Assembly (NCBI RefSeq): GCF_032852305.1
Contig: NZ_CP136594.1
Span: 591,001 to 655,000, forward strand
DNA: 64,000 bases
Reading direction: 5' to 3'
Source: Parasphingorhabdus sp. SCSIO 66989
GTDB taxonomy: Bacteria; Pseudomonadota; Alphaproteobacteria; Sphingomonadales; Sphingomonadaceae
In this document: positions 37,758 to 45,840 of the stretch, in pieces
Position numbering within the stretch: the first letter of the stretch is position 1
Layout: the number at the start of each line of letters is the position of its first letter
The notes under the pieces: generated by a model
Told to the model about the DNA's origin: nothing
The model's input: only the letters and a program-made list of their open reading frames with translations
Database searches by the model: none
Program-made: the position numbers and the translations under genes

Positions 37758-38840
37758 ATGAGTCAGAGCATCGCCATTCATGTCGACAAGGCCGATATCA
37801 GCAAAGCCGCCATCAGCGAAGCGTCCGCGCCGGAGGCTGGTGAAGGCCAGATTCTCTGCGCGATTGAGAGCTTTGCCATTACCGCCAATAACATCACCTA
37901 TGCCGCTATGGGCGAGACGATGCATTATTGGCGTTTCTTCCCCTCGGGCGATGACAGCAAGGGCATTGTCCCGGTCTGGGGCCATGCCAAGGTGATTGCC
38001 TCGCACCATCCCGATATCGCTGAGGGCGAGCGGCTTTATGGCTATTGGCCGATGGGCAGCCATGTGGTGCTGACCCCATCCGATGTCTCCAAAGGCGGGT
38101 TTCTGGATGCCGCCGAGCATCGTCAGGGGCTGGCCGAAGTCTATAATCGCTATCGGCGGCTCAATGCAGACCCGTCGCATAACCCCGATTTCGAAGGTGG
38201 CCGCGCCGTGTTTGAGCCGCTGTTTATGACCAGCTTCCTGATCGAGGACCAGTTTCGCCGCAATGGCTTTTATGAAGCGGGCACGGCGATTTTGACCAGC
38301 GCATCCTCCAAAACCGCATTGGCATTGGCGCATGTGCTGAAGGACACCAGCCCCACTATTCGCTGCATTGGCCTGACCTCGCCGGGCAATGTCGCCTTTG
38401 TTGAGGAGACCGGACTTTATGACGAGGTGGTTGCCTATGATGCGATTGAATCGCTGGATGCTGGCAATGCCGTCGTCACGGTCGATTTTGCCGGCAATGG
38501 CGCGGTGCTGAAACGCTTGCATAGCCATTGGGCGGATAATTTGCGCTATTCCATGTTGGTCGGCGCGACCCATGTTGACGCGCGTGGCGGTGCCAAGGAT
38601 CTGGTCGGGCCAGAGCCGGTGTTGTTCTTCGCGCCCACCGCGGCGCAGGCGGTGATTGACGAGCTGGGGCCCGCCGGTTTTGCCCGCACGCTCGGGGCAA
38701 GCTGGGTCAGCTTTGCCAAGATGGCGAGCAGCCTGGTGACCATCGAAACGCATCAGGGAGCAGAGGCGATGCGCGATGCCTATATCGCGATGGTCGGCGG
38801 TACGGTGAAGCCCGATATCGGAATTATCGCCCAGCCCTGA
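37758..38840 (+). CDS. DUF2855 family protein
   Basis: A 360-residue protein of the DUF2855 family. It has the layout of a medium-chain dehydrogenase/reductase: an N-terminal GroES-like region (ITYAAMGETMHYWRFFP, VPVWGHAKVI) and a central Rossmann-like segment (AILTSASSKTALALAHVL). The catalytic zinc ligands of alcohol dehydrogenases are not evident. Function is unknown; an NAD(P)H-dependent reductase would fit the fold. It is divergent from the alanine symporter. Confidence 0.82.
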   Translation: MSQSIAIHVDKADISKAAISEASAPEAGEGQILCAIESFAITANNITYAAMGETMHYWRFFPSGDDSKGIVPVWGHAKVIASHHPDIAEGERLYGYWPMGSHVVLTPSDVSKGGFLDAAEHRQGLAEVYNRYRRLNADPSHNPDFEGGRAVFEPLFMTSFLIEDQFRRNGFYEAGTAILTSASSKTALALAHVLKDTSPTIRCIGLTSPGNVAFVEETGLYDEVVAYDAIESLDAGNAVVTVDFAGNGAVLKRLHSHWADNLRYSMLVGATHVDARGGAKDLVGPEPVLFFAPTAAQAVIDELGPAGFARTLGASWVSFAKMASSLVTIETHQGAEAMRDAYIAMVGGTVKPDIGIIAQP

Positions 38841-38955
38841 ATCCCGGCGTTGGCGCTGGCTTATATATGCTCTAAAGATGGCGCGGGTCGCGGTGATTCC
38901 TGCATAGGCGAACAGGCCGTGCGGGGCAGATGCGCTTGGCGCAGATGGAGAGCAT

Positions 38956-40764
38956 ATGGGGGATAGTCGGCAGACCCAGCCTGCGGACTGGATACGCAGT
39001 GCACTTTTCGCGGACCTTTCGGATGCGGCGCTGACCGCTCTGGCCGAGGCCGCAGAACGCCGTACCATTAAAGGCGGCGATTATCTGGTGCGACAAGGCG
39101 ATGATGCCGATGCGCTGTATTTTGTCTCGACCGGCCATTTCCGTGTGATCATCACCGATGAGGCGGGGCAGCAGAAAACCGTTGCCCGCATAGAATCGGG
39201 CGAACCGGTTGGCGAACTTGCCTTTTTCGCCGGTGGCACCCGCACCGCATCGCTTCAGGCCAGCCGCGACAGCGAAGTGATGGCGCTGGATCGTGCTGCT
39301 TATGACAAGGTCGCCAAAGAGTATCCGGAAGTTACAGCGGCACTGCTCAAAGCGGTGTCGAAAAGACTCGCCGATGTCACCGCAAAAACCCCTTCCATGG
39401 CGACGCGCACTTCGCGGGTTATTGCCTGCCTCAATGCCGGCGGCAGCACGATGCCCGAGGGCCTGCTTGATCGTCTGGCTGAGCAGATGCGTGCAGTGCT
39501 GGGTAGTGATGCAAAAGTCCATATCGTGCGACAGGCCGATGTTCCTGGCTCAGGCGACGCAGACTATCAGCAATGGCTTTATGCCCGGGAGTCAGCGGGC
39601 GAATGGCTTTTAATCGAGGCCAATGGCGAGGCTGCGTGGTCAACGCGGGCAACGCGCAATGCCGATGCGCTGTTGCTCTTTGCCGATGCGCAGAATGGCG
39701 ATCCTTCAATCAATGACCATGAACGGGCCGCCTTTACCGCTATTGATGCCGATAGTCGCACCCTTGCCATTGTGCGCCAGACTAGCGACGCACCCATTGA
39801 GCGCAGTCTGGACTGGCTCAAGGACCGCGATCCGCATCTGCACCATCATATCGCACTCGATAGTGATGGTGATTTTGCCCGGCTGGCGCGTTTTATGACC
39901 GGCAATGCCGTCGGTCTGGTGCTGGCAGGCGGCGGAGCCTTAGGTTGTGCACATCTCGGCATTGTGCGTGGTCTGCGCCAAAGCGGCGTTCCGATTGATT
40001 ATATTGGCGGCACCAGTGCGGGCGCGGCGATGGGCGGTGCCATCGCCCAAGGGCTCAGCGTTGAGGAAACGCTCGACCAGATGGAGGCGATGTTTATCGA
40101 GGCTAAGGCGATGAAACGCTTTACCGTCCCGGTGCATTCGCTGCTCGATCCTGCCGTTTTCGATCATGAGCTTTCCACCCGCTACTCACAGAAAGATATT
40201 GCCGATCAGCCACTTGGCTTTTTCGCGATCTCGACCAACCTGTCGACCAATGACCTGTTCATTCATCGCCATGGCCCGTTATGGGAAGCGGTGCGCGCCA
40301 GCGGGTCGCTACCCACCATCCTACCGCCCTTTATCGACAGCGATGGCAATATCCTGATCGACGGCGGCGTTCTCGACAATATTCCTGTCACCGTCATGCG
40401 CAAAATCAAGCCGGGGCCCAATATCGTCGTCGGCCTGGGGGACACCAGCACCGCATGGCGCATTGATGCCGAGTATAATGCCCTGCGCTCGCGGGTGCGG
40501 CTGGCGCGTGATGTGTTGCTGCGTCGTCCGGCACCCGATGATTTCCCGTCTATCGTCGATATTATGTCCCGCTCCATGGTCGTCGCCAGCCGCATCGCAT
40601 CGCGGTCAATGCTGAGTGACAATGATATCCTGCTGCAGCCGCCAATTATCGAAGGCATGCAGATACTCGACTGGCATCTCGGCCGTGAACAGGCGGAAAA
40701 GGCGGCGGAATATGTTGCGCAGCAACTGGGCGAGAATGAGGAATTGGCGCGATTAGCGAGCTGA
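38956..40764 (+). CDS. Patatin-like phospholipase with cyclic nucleotide-binding domain
   Basis: A 602-residue protein. Residues about 15-130 form a cyclic nucleotide-binding domain (DYLVRQGDDADALYFVSTGHF split, then SGEPVGELAFFAGGTRTASL with the phosphate-binding cassette). Residues about 310-500 are a patatin domain with the oxyanion AGGGALGCAHLG, nucleophile Ser354 in GGTSAG and Asp469 in DGGVLDN. This is the bacterial NTE/NteA-like architecture, a lysophospholipase possibly regulated by cNMP. GGAGAG precedes the ATG. Its 3' end adjoins the promoter region of the GTA cluster. Confidence 0.92.
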   Translation: MGDSRQTQPADWIRSALFADLSDAALTALAEAAERRTIKGGDYLVRQGDDADALYFVSTGHFRVIITDEAGQQKTVARIESGEPVGELAFFAGGTRTASLQASRDSEVMALDRAAYDKVAKEYPEVTAALLKAVSKRLADVTAKTPSMATRTSRVIACLNAGGSTMPEGLLDRLAEQMRAVLGSDAKVHIVRQADVPGSGDADYQQWLYARESAGEWLLIEANGEAAWSTRATRNADALLLFADAQNGDPSINDHERAAFTAIDADSRTLAIVRQTSDAPIERSLDWLKDRDPHLHHHIALDSDGDFARLARFMTGNAVGLVLAGGGALGCAHLGIVRGLRQSGVPIDYIGGTSAGAAMGGAIAQGLSVEETLDQMEAMFIEAKAMKRFTVPVHSLLDPAVFDHELSTRYSQKDIADQPLGFFAISTNLSTNDLFIHRHGPLWEAVRASGSLPTILPPFIDSDGNILIDGGVLDNIPVTVMRKIKPGPNIVVGLGDTSTAWRIDAEYNALRSRVRLARDVLLRRPAPDDFPSIVDIMSRSMVVASRIASRSMLSDNDILLQPPIIEGMQILDWHLGREQAEKAAEYVAQQLGENEELARLAS

Positions 40765-40765
40765 C

Positions 40766-40821
40766 TTATCCAAATAGGATAAAATATATTGACATCGTGA
40801 CACTCTTAGGTTAGAAAGAGT
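40766..40821 (+). promoter_or_regulatory. Candidate promoter of the GTA cluster with two inverted repeats
   Basis: A consensus -35 TTGACA (40789-40794) and a -10-like TAGAAA (40812-40817) are 17 bases apart. Upstream is TTATCC-N5-GGATAA (40766-40782), and over the spacer and -10 lies ACTCTT-N8-AAGAGT (40802-40821). It is the only good promoter seen between the patatin gene and the first GTA gene. The 386 bases 40765-41151 otherwise hold only the family C repeat at 40913-41124. I saw no TTAA-N7-TTAA CtrA box here. Confidence 0.4.
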
Positions 40822-40912
40822 CATCATCAGAAAATTGCGATTCGGCGGTGCCACCAAAGACCTGGTATCAAAACCCATTATATTGTGAGTCGATAGCGGT
40901 GCTTTATGGTTC

Positions 40913-41124
40913 GTCGGCCCCGCGCAGGCGGGGCCAGGGCTATAGTTTCACACAAAGCCACAAAGCCACAAAGCCACAAAGATACGAAGAGATCGTGCGT
41001 AAAGGAGCCTTCTCCGCGCCTTCGCGTCTCCGCGTGAGTTTTAAAAAAGCTTTGGCCCCGGCTCGGCTAAAGCCGAGTTTATCCTGAGCGCCTGCCTTGC
41101 AGGCTGTCGAAGGGCGGGGCCGAC
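40913..41124. repeat. Composite palindromic repeat, family C copy 3
   Basis: Outer arms GTCGGCCCCGCGCAGGCGGG and GGGCGGGGCCGAC. Nested inside are a TAGTTTCACACAAAGCCAC arm followed by three 9-base direct repeats of CACAAAGC/CACAAAGA, a CTCCGCGCCTTCGCGTCTCC segment, and an extra insertion containing GCTCGGCTAAAGCCGAG and a TCCTGAGC...CTGTCGAAGG repeat. It is longer than the other two copies because of this insertion. It ends 40 bases before the first GTA gene. Confidence 0.8.
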
Positions 41125-41163
41125 GAAACTATAGTCTATAAAAGCCAATTTATGAGGTATGCC

Positions 41164-41877
41164 ATGCCGACCGAGCAAAGCGGAACGGGTGGCAAGGAAC
41201 TGAAAGTAAGCGATAATAACACTCCTGTTTCACCGAAAAGGTCCATAGCCTCGTTAAGCCTGACACTGCGTACAGAAGGCAACAAACACCGCTTTTTGCG
41301 GCGTTTGCGAGGCTTTGGCAGGTTGGGGGAAACAGCCTTGGCCTGCGGGGTCAGCAACGGCACACATGGAGACTGGCGCAGACAGGATCCGGATTTCGCC
41401 GAGGCCTGCAGGGTGCAGATTTCGCGCTATCGGCGCAATGATCGTCCAAAGGGCAGGGTAGAGGAGGATAGTAAATCTGACTTTATCGCCTATGTGGCAC
41501 ATTTCCATAAAGTGCCGCTGGCCTTACGCTTTGTCGGATGGGATATGCTGCATCTGCACCGGCTGTTGCGCGATGACCCGGACTTTGTCGCTGAGTGGCA
41601 TGTCGCACTGGGCAGTATCTGCACCGAGATCGAGCTTATCCTGCTGCACATAGCGCGCTTTGGTATTCCGCCCGAAACTGTTGGCGAGCCAAGCGACGAG
41701 CGGCAATTTGATGTCACGCAGATGCTCAAGACGCTACACTATTGGCAGAGCAAACAAGCGGCCAGTGATGTTGGCGCAGTCGGGGAGAGTGACGCTTTGA
41801 TGAAGCTACGGCAGAAACTTGAGAGCATTAGAGATCGATCCGTTTTTCTCCCCTCCTCTTCAGAGGAGGGGCAGTGA
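41164..41877 (+). CDS. GTA gp1-like protein, probable small terminase
   Basis: A 237-residue protein. Near residues 40-80 it has a helix-turn-helix resembling small terminase subunits: FLRRLRGFGRLGETALACGV, then SNGTHGDWRRQDPDFAEAC. Small terminases recognise DNA and load the large subunit; in GTAs this subunit has lost sequence specificity. The ATG at 41164 follows GAGG; an in-frame ATG at 41152 is possible. The last codons (SSSEEGQ) are supplied by the left arm of a palindromic repeat (family B), so the natural C-terminus has probably been replaced. It precedes the large terminase gene by 316 bases filled with repeats. Confidence 0.65.
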   Translation: MPTEQSGTGGKELKVSDNNTPVSPKRSIASLSLTLRTEGNKHRFLRRLRGFGRLGETALACGVSNGTHGDWRRQDPDFAEACRVQISRYRRNDRPKGRVEEDSKSDFIAYVAHFHKVPLALRFVGWDMLHLHRLLRDDPDFVAEWHVALGSICTEIELILLHIARFGIPPETVGEPSDERQFDVTQMLKTLHYWQSKQAASDVGAVGESDALMKLRQKLESIRDRSVFLPSSSEEGQ

Positions 41878-41979
41878 GACTTAGGGCCGTGAGGCCCTTA
41901 GTCGCAGCGGGGTGGTGTTGCGGCACGCGTTGTACTTTGTGACTCCACCACCCCAACCCCTCCTCTGAAGAGGAGGGGC
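41850..41979. repeat. Palindromic repeat, family B copy 1
   Basis: Arms CCCCTCCTCTTCAGAGGAGG at both ends, each itself palindromic, around a core with a conserved CCACCACCCCAACCCC segment. The reverse complement matches the copy at 45275-45408 in the arms and in parts of the core (GGGGTTGGGGTGGTGG; CCACCCCGCTGCGACTAAG; CTAAGTCTCACTGCCCCTCC). Its left arm contains the stop codon of the small terminase gene. Confidence 0.88.
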
Positions 41980-42023
41980 TTTGGTCTGACGAGTCTTTAC
42001 CGAAGGCAGATGCTTCTTTGTTA

Positions 42024-42105
42024 TAGTTTCACACAAAGCCACAAAGACACTAAAGGGTGCCACAAGGTGTGATCGCTTTGTGTCTTCGTGGCTTTGTGTG
42101 CACTA
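42024..42105. repeat. Gene-free inverted repeat related to the GxxExxY unit
   Basis: A TAGTTTCACACAAAGCCACA arm at 42024 faces its complement ending CGTGGCTTTGTGTGCACTA at 42105 across about 20 bases. The same arms flank the GxxExxY gene at 35510-35975. With family B copy 1 it fills the 316-base gap between the two terminase genes (41878-42193). Confidence 0.8.
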
Positions 42106-42193
42106 AACTACTTTTTTCTCCGCTTGCGCGGAGCTGACAACAAGCAAATTACAGAACAACGAAGGGGAGCAGATAACCTGAGTCACTACCCTT

Positions 42194-43540
42194 ATGTCCC
42201 ATGTCTCGCTTGCCGAAGCGCTGGCCAATGCCGTTGAGCGCGATGCGTTGCTGGAGTCACTGGAACGCGCTGAAGCACAAGCTTTGCTAGAGGATTGGCA
42301 GTTCTGGGCCCGGCCTGAACAGCTGGCCCCGCCGGGCGACTGGCGTCTCTGGCTGATGATGGCGGGGCGCGGCTTTGGCAAGACGCGCGCAGGGGCCGAA
42401 TGGGTGCACCAGATTGCGCGTAATGATGGCACGGCGCAGATTGCCCTGGTTGGCGTGAATCTGGCCGAGGTCCGCGCGGTGATGGTTGAAGGCAAAAGTG
42501 GTCTCTTGGCCACCGCAAAGCGGCGCGAAAATCTGATCTGGGAGCCAAGCCTGCGCCGTTTGCGCTGGCCATCGGGCGCTATGGCCATGGCCTATTCCGC
42601 CGCCGAGCCGGAGAGCCTGAGAGGGCCAGAGCATAGCCATGGCTGGTGCGATGAGATTGCCAAATGGGATGCGCAGACGGGCAGCAGCTTCGGGCGGCGA
42701 AAGAAAAGCCCGGCGCTGGCATTATGGGAAAATCTGATGCTCGGCCTGAGACTGGGTCCGCATCAGCAGGTGCTGGCGACGACGACACCACGCCCTGTGC
42801 CGCTTTTGAAGTTGCTGTTGGAGCAGGATGATATTGCCGTCACCCATGGCCGCACTGCTGACAACCGTGCCAATCTGGCCCCCGGCTATATCGCCGCGAT
42901 GCAGGCCAGCTATGGCGCGTCGCTGTTGGGGCGGCAGGAGCTGGACGGCGAACTGATCGAGGATCGTCAGGGCGCGTTGTGGAAGCCCTCGCTGATTGAA
43001 AAATGTCGCGGGCCAAAACCGTCCTTGCGCGATCTGGTGCGGATTGTCGTCGGTGTCGATCCACCCGCCAGTGCGCATGGCGATGCCTGCGGCATTGTCG
43101 TCGCCGGACGCGATGCCGTGGAAAATGGCTGGATATTGGCCGATGCCAGTGTCGAACAGGCCAGCCCGGAACAATGGGCGCGTGCCGTAGCACAGACCTA
43201 TGCCGCCTGGGACGCGGACCGGGTGGTGGCAGAAAGCAATCAGGGCGGGGCGATGGTCGCCAGTGTGCTGCGTGCCGCGTCGCTCAGCCTACCGGTAAAA
43301 CTGGTGCATGCGCGGCGCGGCAAGTCGGCGCGCGCTGAGCCGGTGGCGGCGCTGTATGAGGCTGGACGGATATGTCATGCCGGGTTGTTTCCGGACCTCG
43401 AAGACCAGATGTGCGGCCTGATGACCGGCGGCGGCTATATCGGTCCTGGCCGTTCGCCCGACCGTGCCGATGCGCTGGTCTGGGCACTGACCGAATTGAT
43501 GCTGGGCCCAGAGAATGTGCCGAGAGTGCGGTGGTTGTAG
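42194..43540 (+). CDS. GTA large terminase subunit (gp2)
   Basis: A 448-residue packaging motor protein. The ATPase has Walker A GRGFGKT at 58-64 and a Walker B/catalytic Glu at WCDEIAKWD (Asp153, Glu154). The RNase H-like nuclease begins at VVGVDPPASAHGDACG near residue 290, with later acidic positions in ESNQGG and SPDRADALVWAL. It translocates about headful lengths of host DNA into capsids in GTAs. The length is normal. The RBS is weak: GGGGAG lies 25 bases upstream. Confidence 0.92.
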   Translation: MSHVSLAEALANAVERDALLESLERAEAQALLEDWQFWARPEQLAPPGDWRLWLMMAGRGFGKTRAGAEWVHQIARNDGTAQIALVGVNLAEVRAVMVEGKSGLLATAKRRENLIWEPSLRRLRWPSGAMAMAYSAAEPESLRGPEHSHGWCDEIAKWDAQTGSSFGRRKKSPALALWENLMLGLRLGPHQQVLATTTPRPVPLLKLLLEQDDIAVTHGRTADNRANLAPGYIAAMQASYGASLLGRQELDGELIEDRQGALWKPSLIEKCRGPKPSLRDLVRIVVGVDPPASAHGDACGIVVAGRDAVENGWILADASVEQASPEQWARAVAQTYAAWDADRVVAESNQGGAMVASVLRAASLSLPVKLVHARRGKSARAEPVAALYEAGRICHAGLFPDLEDQMCGLMTGGGYIGPGRSPDRADALVWALTELMLGPENVPRVRWL

Positions 43541-43544
43541 CGCG

Positions 43545-43748
43545 ATCCTCCCCCAAAGGGGGAGGGGGACCAGCCGTAGCTTTAGCGAAGGCTGGTGGAG
43601 GGGCACAAGCCGCATGATGCAATGTAACAGAAGTGGAACTTCACTCTCAGTATCGCGGCAGAAATAGCACCGTCTCTTATCTTTGGTGTCATGCCGAGGG
43701 TACCCCTCCACCGCTTTCAGCGGTCCCCCTCCCCGTACCGGGGAGGAT
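43545..43748. repeat. Palindromic repeat, family A copy 1
   Basis: Ends ATCCTCCCCCAAAGGGGGAG on the left and CCGGGGAGGAT on the right. Next to each end is a second complementary pair, GGTGGAGGGGCAC and GTACCCCTCCACC, with a small internal hairpin (CAGC...GCTGG) in each arm. It fills most of the 232-base gap between the large terminase and portal genes and leaves only the portal RBS (AAGGAG). Confidence 0.88.
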
Positions 43749-43772
43749 TGTTTTCTCACAAGGAGACCTTTC

Positions 43773-44954
43773 ATGTCCTTTTGGCGAACGGGCTGGCTGG
43801 CCCTGAAACATTGGGCCGGTCCGCCGCGCCCGGCGCAGACGGTGACCGGGCCTGAGACATGGCCGCGCGGGTTGATCTATGGCGCTTCCACCCCATCAGG
43901 TTTGCCCGGCGATTATATCAGCCAGGTGCGCGCCGCCTATCAGCAAAATGCGGTAGCGCAGCGCTCGGTTCGGATTGTCGCCGAAGGGGCAGGCAGTGCG
44001 CCATTGCTTGCTGACAAGCCGATAAACGCACTGTTGCAAAGCACCAGTCACGAGGCGCAGGATAGCAGCCAGTTGCTCGCCACACTGGCCTCGCACCTCC
44101 TGCTGCATGGCAATGCCTATGTGCAGATCGCCCGCGATGCCGAGGGCAAACCCGAACGCCTCTATCCCTTGCGCCCCGACCGGGTGACGATTGAGAGCGA
44201 TGCGCAGGGCTGGCCTGCCGCCTATCTCTATCGCGTCGGTGAAGCGGTAACGCGCTTTGCCGCCTATGATGATGACGGCGCGCCGCATATTGTGCATCTC
44301 AAGACATGGCATCCCGATGATGACCATTATGGTCTGGGCTGTCTCGGCGCGGCGGCGGAGCCGGTGGCGATTCATAATGCCGCCAGTCGCTGGAACCGGG
44401 CGCTGCTCGACAATGCGGCGCGGCCATCGGGGGCTCTGGTCTATGATCCGGGAGAGGCGGGGGCGGTGCTGAGCGCTGATCAGTTTGACCGGCTCAAGGC
44501 GGAGCTCGAGAGCAATTATGGCGGCGCGGGCAATGCCGGGCGGCCCTTGCTGCTCGAAGGTGGTCTCAAATGGCAGGGCATGAGCCTCAGCCCGGCGGAT
44601 ATGGATTTTGTCGCGCTCAAAGCCGCAGCGGCGCGCGACATTGCGCTGGCCTTTGGTGTGCCGCCGATGCTGCTCGGCCTGCCGGGCGACAATACCTATG
44701 CCAATTATCGCGAGGCCAATCGCGCGCTGTGGCGGCTGACCATCTTGCCGCTGCTTGGCACCATGCTGGGCGGTCTGGGCGGCGCGCTGCGCCATTGGTG
44801 GCCCGATGCCGACCTGTCCGTTGATATCGATCAGATACCGGCCTTTTCCGAGGATCGCGAAAAGCTGTGGAACCGGGTGAGTGCGGCGGATTTCCTCAGC
44901 GATGAGGAGAAGCGGGCGATGCTCGGGCTGGAACCAGGAAAGGAAACGCTATGA
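43773..44954 (+). CDS. GTA portal protein (gp3, HK97 type)
   Basis: A 393-residue HK97-family portal. Family stretches include YQQNAVAQRSVRIVAEGAGS, LLLHGNAYVQIARD, LYPLRPDRVTIE, and the stem/crown region ending in FGVPPMLLGLPGDNTYANYREANRALWR (split at GDN). It forms the dodecameric ring through which DNA enters. The start at 43773 has a perfect AAGGAG-N7-ATG; the longer frame upstream is repeat sequence. The stop overlaps the next start (ATGA). Confidence 0.93.
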   Translation: MSFWRTGWLALKHWAGPPRPAQTVTGPETWPRGLIYGASTPSGLPGDYISQVRAAYQQNAVAQRSVRIVAEGAGSAPLLADKPINALLQSTSHEAQDSSQLLATLASHLLLHGNAYVQIARDAEGKPERLYPLRPDRVTIESDAQGWPAAYLYRVGEAVTRFAAYDDDGAPHIVHLKTWHPDDDHYGLGCLGAAAEPVAIHNAASRWNRALLDNAARPSGALVYDPGEAGAVLSADQFDRLKAELESNYGGAGNAGRPLLLEGGLKWQGMSLSPADMDFVALKAAAARDIALAFGVPPMLLGLPGDNTYANYREANRALWRLTILPLLGTMLGGLGGALRHWWPDADLSVDIDQIPAFSEDREKLWNRVSAADFLSDEEKRAMLGLEPGKETL

Positions 44955-45259
44955 GCCGGGAAGAATTGCTGGCGCGGCTGATCGCGCAGGCGGGTAGCGA
45001 CAAGGCCGATCTGGTGACGCTGCGCGCCATTGTTGAGGAATCGAGCGAACTCGGCGCAGCGCGGGCGCTGGAACATCTTGGTCTTGCCGATGCCACCGCA
45101 CGCCGCGATATGGCCGAACTGCGCGAACTGCTCAGCGCTTGGCATGAGGCGAAAAGCAGCGTCTGGCATGCGTTTCTGTCATGGATGGTGCGCGGCGCGC
45201 TGGCGCTGCTGCTGATCGGTCTCGCGGTGCGGCTGGGGCTATGGGGCTGGGAGATATGA
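44951..45259 (+). CDS. Small protein between GTA portal and protease (gp3.5 position, DUF6127-like)
   Basis: A 102-residue protein. The first 75 residues are helical and charged (LLARLIAQAGSDKADLVTL; ARALEHLGLADATARRDM), then a single hydrophobic segment (GALALLLIGLAVRLGLWGW) ends the protein, so it should be anchored in the inner membrane by its C-terminus. I associate it with the DUF6127 family from sphingomonad GTA clusters. In Rhodobacter a small gene also sits here (g3.5). Function is unknown. It is coupled by ATGA overlaps both to the portal upstream and the protease downstream. Confidence 0.75.
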   Translation: MSREELLARLIAQAGSDKADLVTLRAIVEESSELGAARALEHLGLADATARRDMAELRELLSAWHEAKSSVWHAFLSWMVRGALALLLIGLAVRLGLWGWEI

Positions 45260-45807
45260 GCGCGCGATTGGATAGCCCCTCCTCTTCAGAGGAGGGGTTG
45301 GGGTGGTGGCGTTCAACCGGCACAGCGCAATCGGATAGCCCCCACCCCGCTGCGACTAAGCGCCTGACGGCGCTAAGTCTCACTGCCCCTCCCCTAAAGG
45401 AGAGGGGGATTGTTCGTTTTGCCGGCTATGCCGCGCTGTTTGACCGCATGGATCGCGGCGGGGATGTGATCCGGCGTGGGGCGTTTCGGCGTACGCTGGG
45501 TGATGGCAGTCCGCGCCCGTTGTTGTGGCAGCATCGTGGGGCGCAGCGTATCGGCACGGTGCAGCATATCGCCGAGGACCGACGTGGCCTGAGAGTCATT
45601 GCCACGATTGACGCCACCAGCGGTTCTGCGGCCAAGGCACGCAGCATGGTGCAGGCAGGCGCGGTGACCGGCCTCTCCTTCGGCTATCGTGTGCGCCATT
45701 ATCAGATCGGCCCACCGCGGCTGTTGCTCGACCTGGATCTGGTCGAGATCAGCCTGGTGACCTTCCCGATGCAGCCCGATGCCAGGGTGCATCTGCTCGC
45801 AGCGTAA
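45256..45807 (+). CDS. GTA prohead protease (gp4) with repeat-encoded N-terminus
   Basis: A 183-residue HK97-type prohead protease. The conserved domain starts at IVRFAGYAALFDRMDRGGD (about residue 51) and has the catalytic His93 (LLWQHRG) and Ser141 (GLSFGYR), then LDLVEISLVTFPMQPDARV. It cleaves scaffold parts of the capsid protein. The ATG at 45256 overlaps the previous stop (ATGA). Residues of about 7-51 are encoded by a palindromic repeat (family B copy 2), giving a leader rich in Ser, Glu and Pro. The next in-frame ATG (45448) would cut into the conserved first strand, so the repeat is probably translated. Confidence 0.9.
   Translation: MSARLDSPSSSEEGLGWWRSTGTAQSDSPHPAATKRLTALSLTAPPLKERGIVRFAGYAALFDRMDRGGDVIRRGAFRRTLGDGSPRPLLWQHRGAQRIGTVQHIAEDRRGLRVIATIDATSGSAAKARSMVQAGAVTGLSFGYRVRHYQIGPPRLLLDLDLVEISLVTFPMQPDARVHLLAA
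45275..45408. repeat. Palindromic repeat, family B copy 2, inside the protease gene
   Basis: Left arm GCCCCTCCTCTTCAGAGGAG, right arm CCCCTCCCCTAAAGGAGAGG, with the core CCACCCCGCTGCGACTAAGC. It is the same element as 41850-41979 in opposite orientation. It contains no in-frame stop in the protease frame. Confidence 0.9.
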
Positions 45808-45840
45808 ACGAAAATACTTCCCCAACTGAAAGGCATGATT

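Noticed and set aside
37617..39068. A 483-codon open frame on the minus strand
   Set aside because: It lies antisense over the DUF2855 gene, has no recognisable domain and a biased His/Arg/Gln composition typical of shadow frames.
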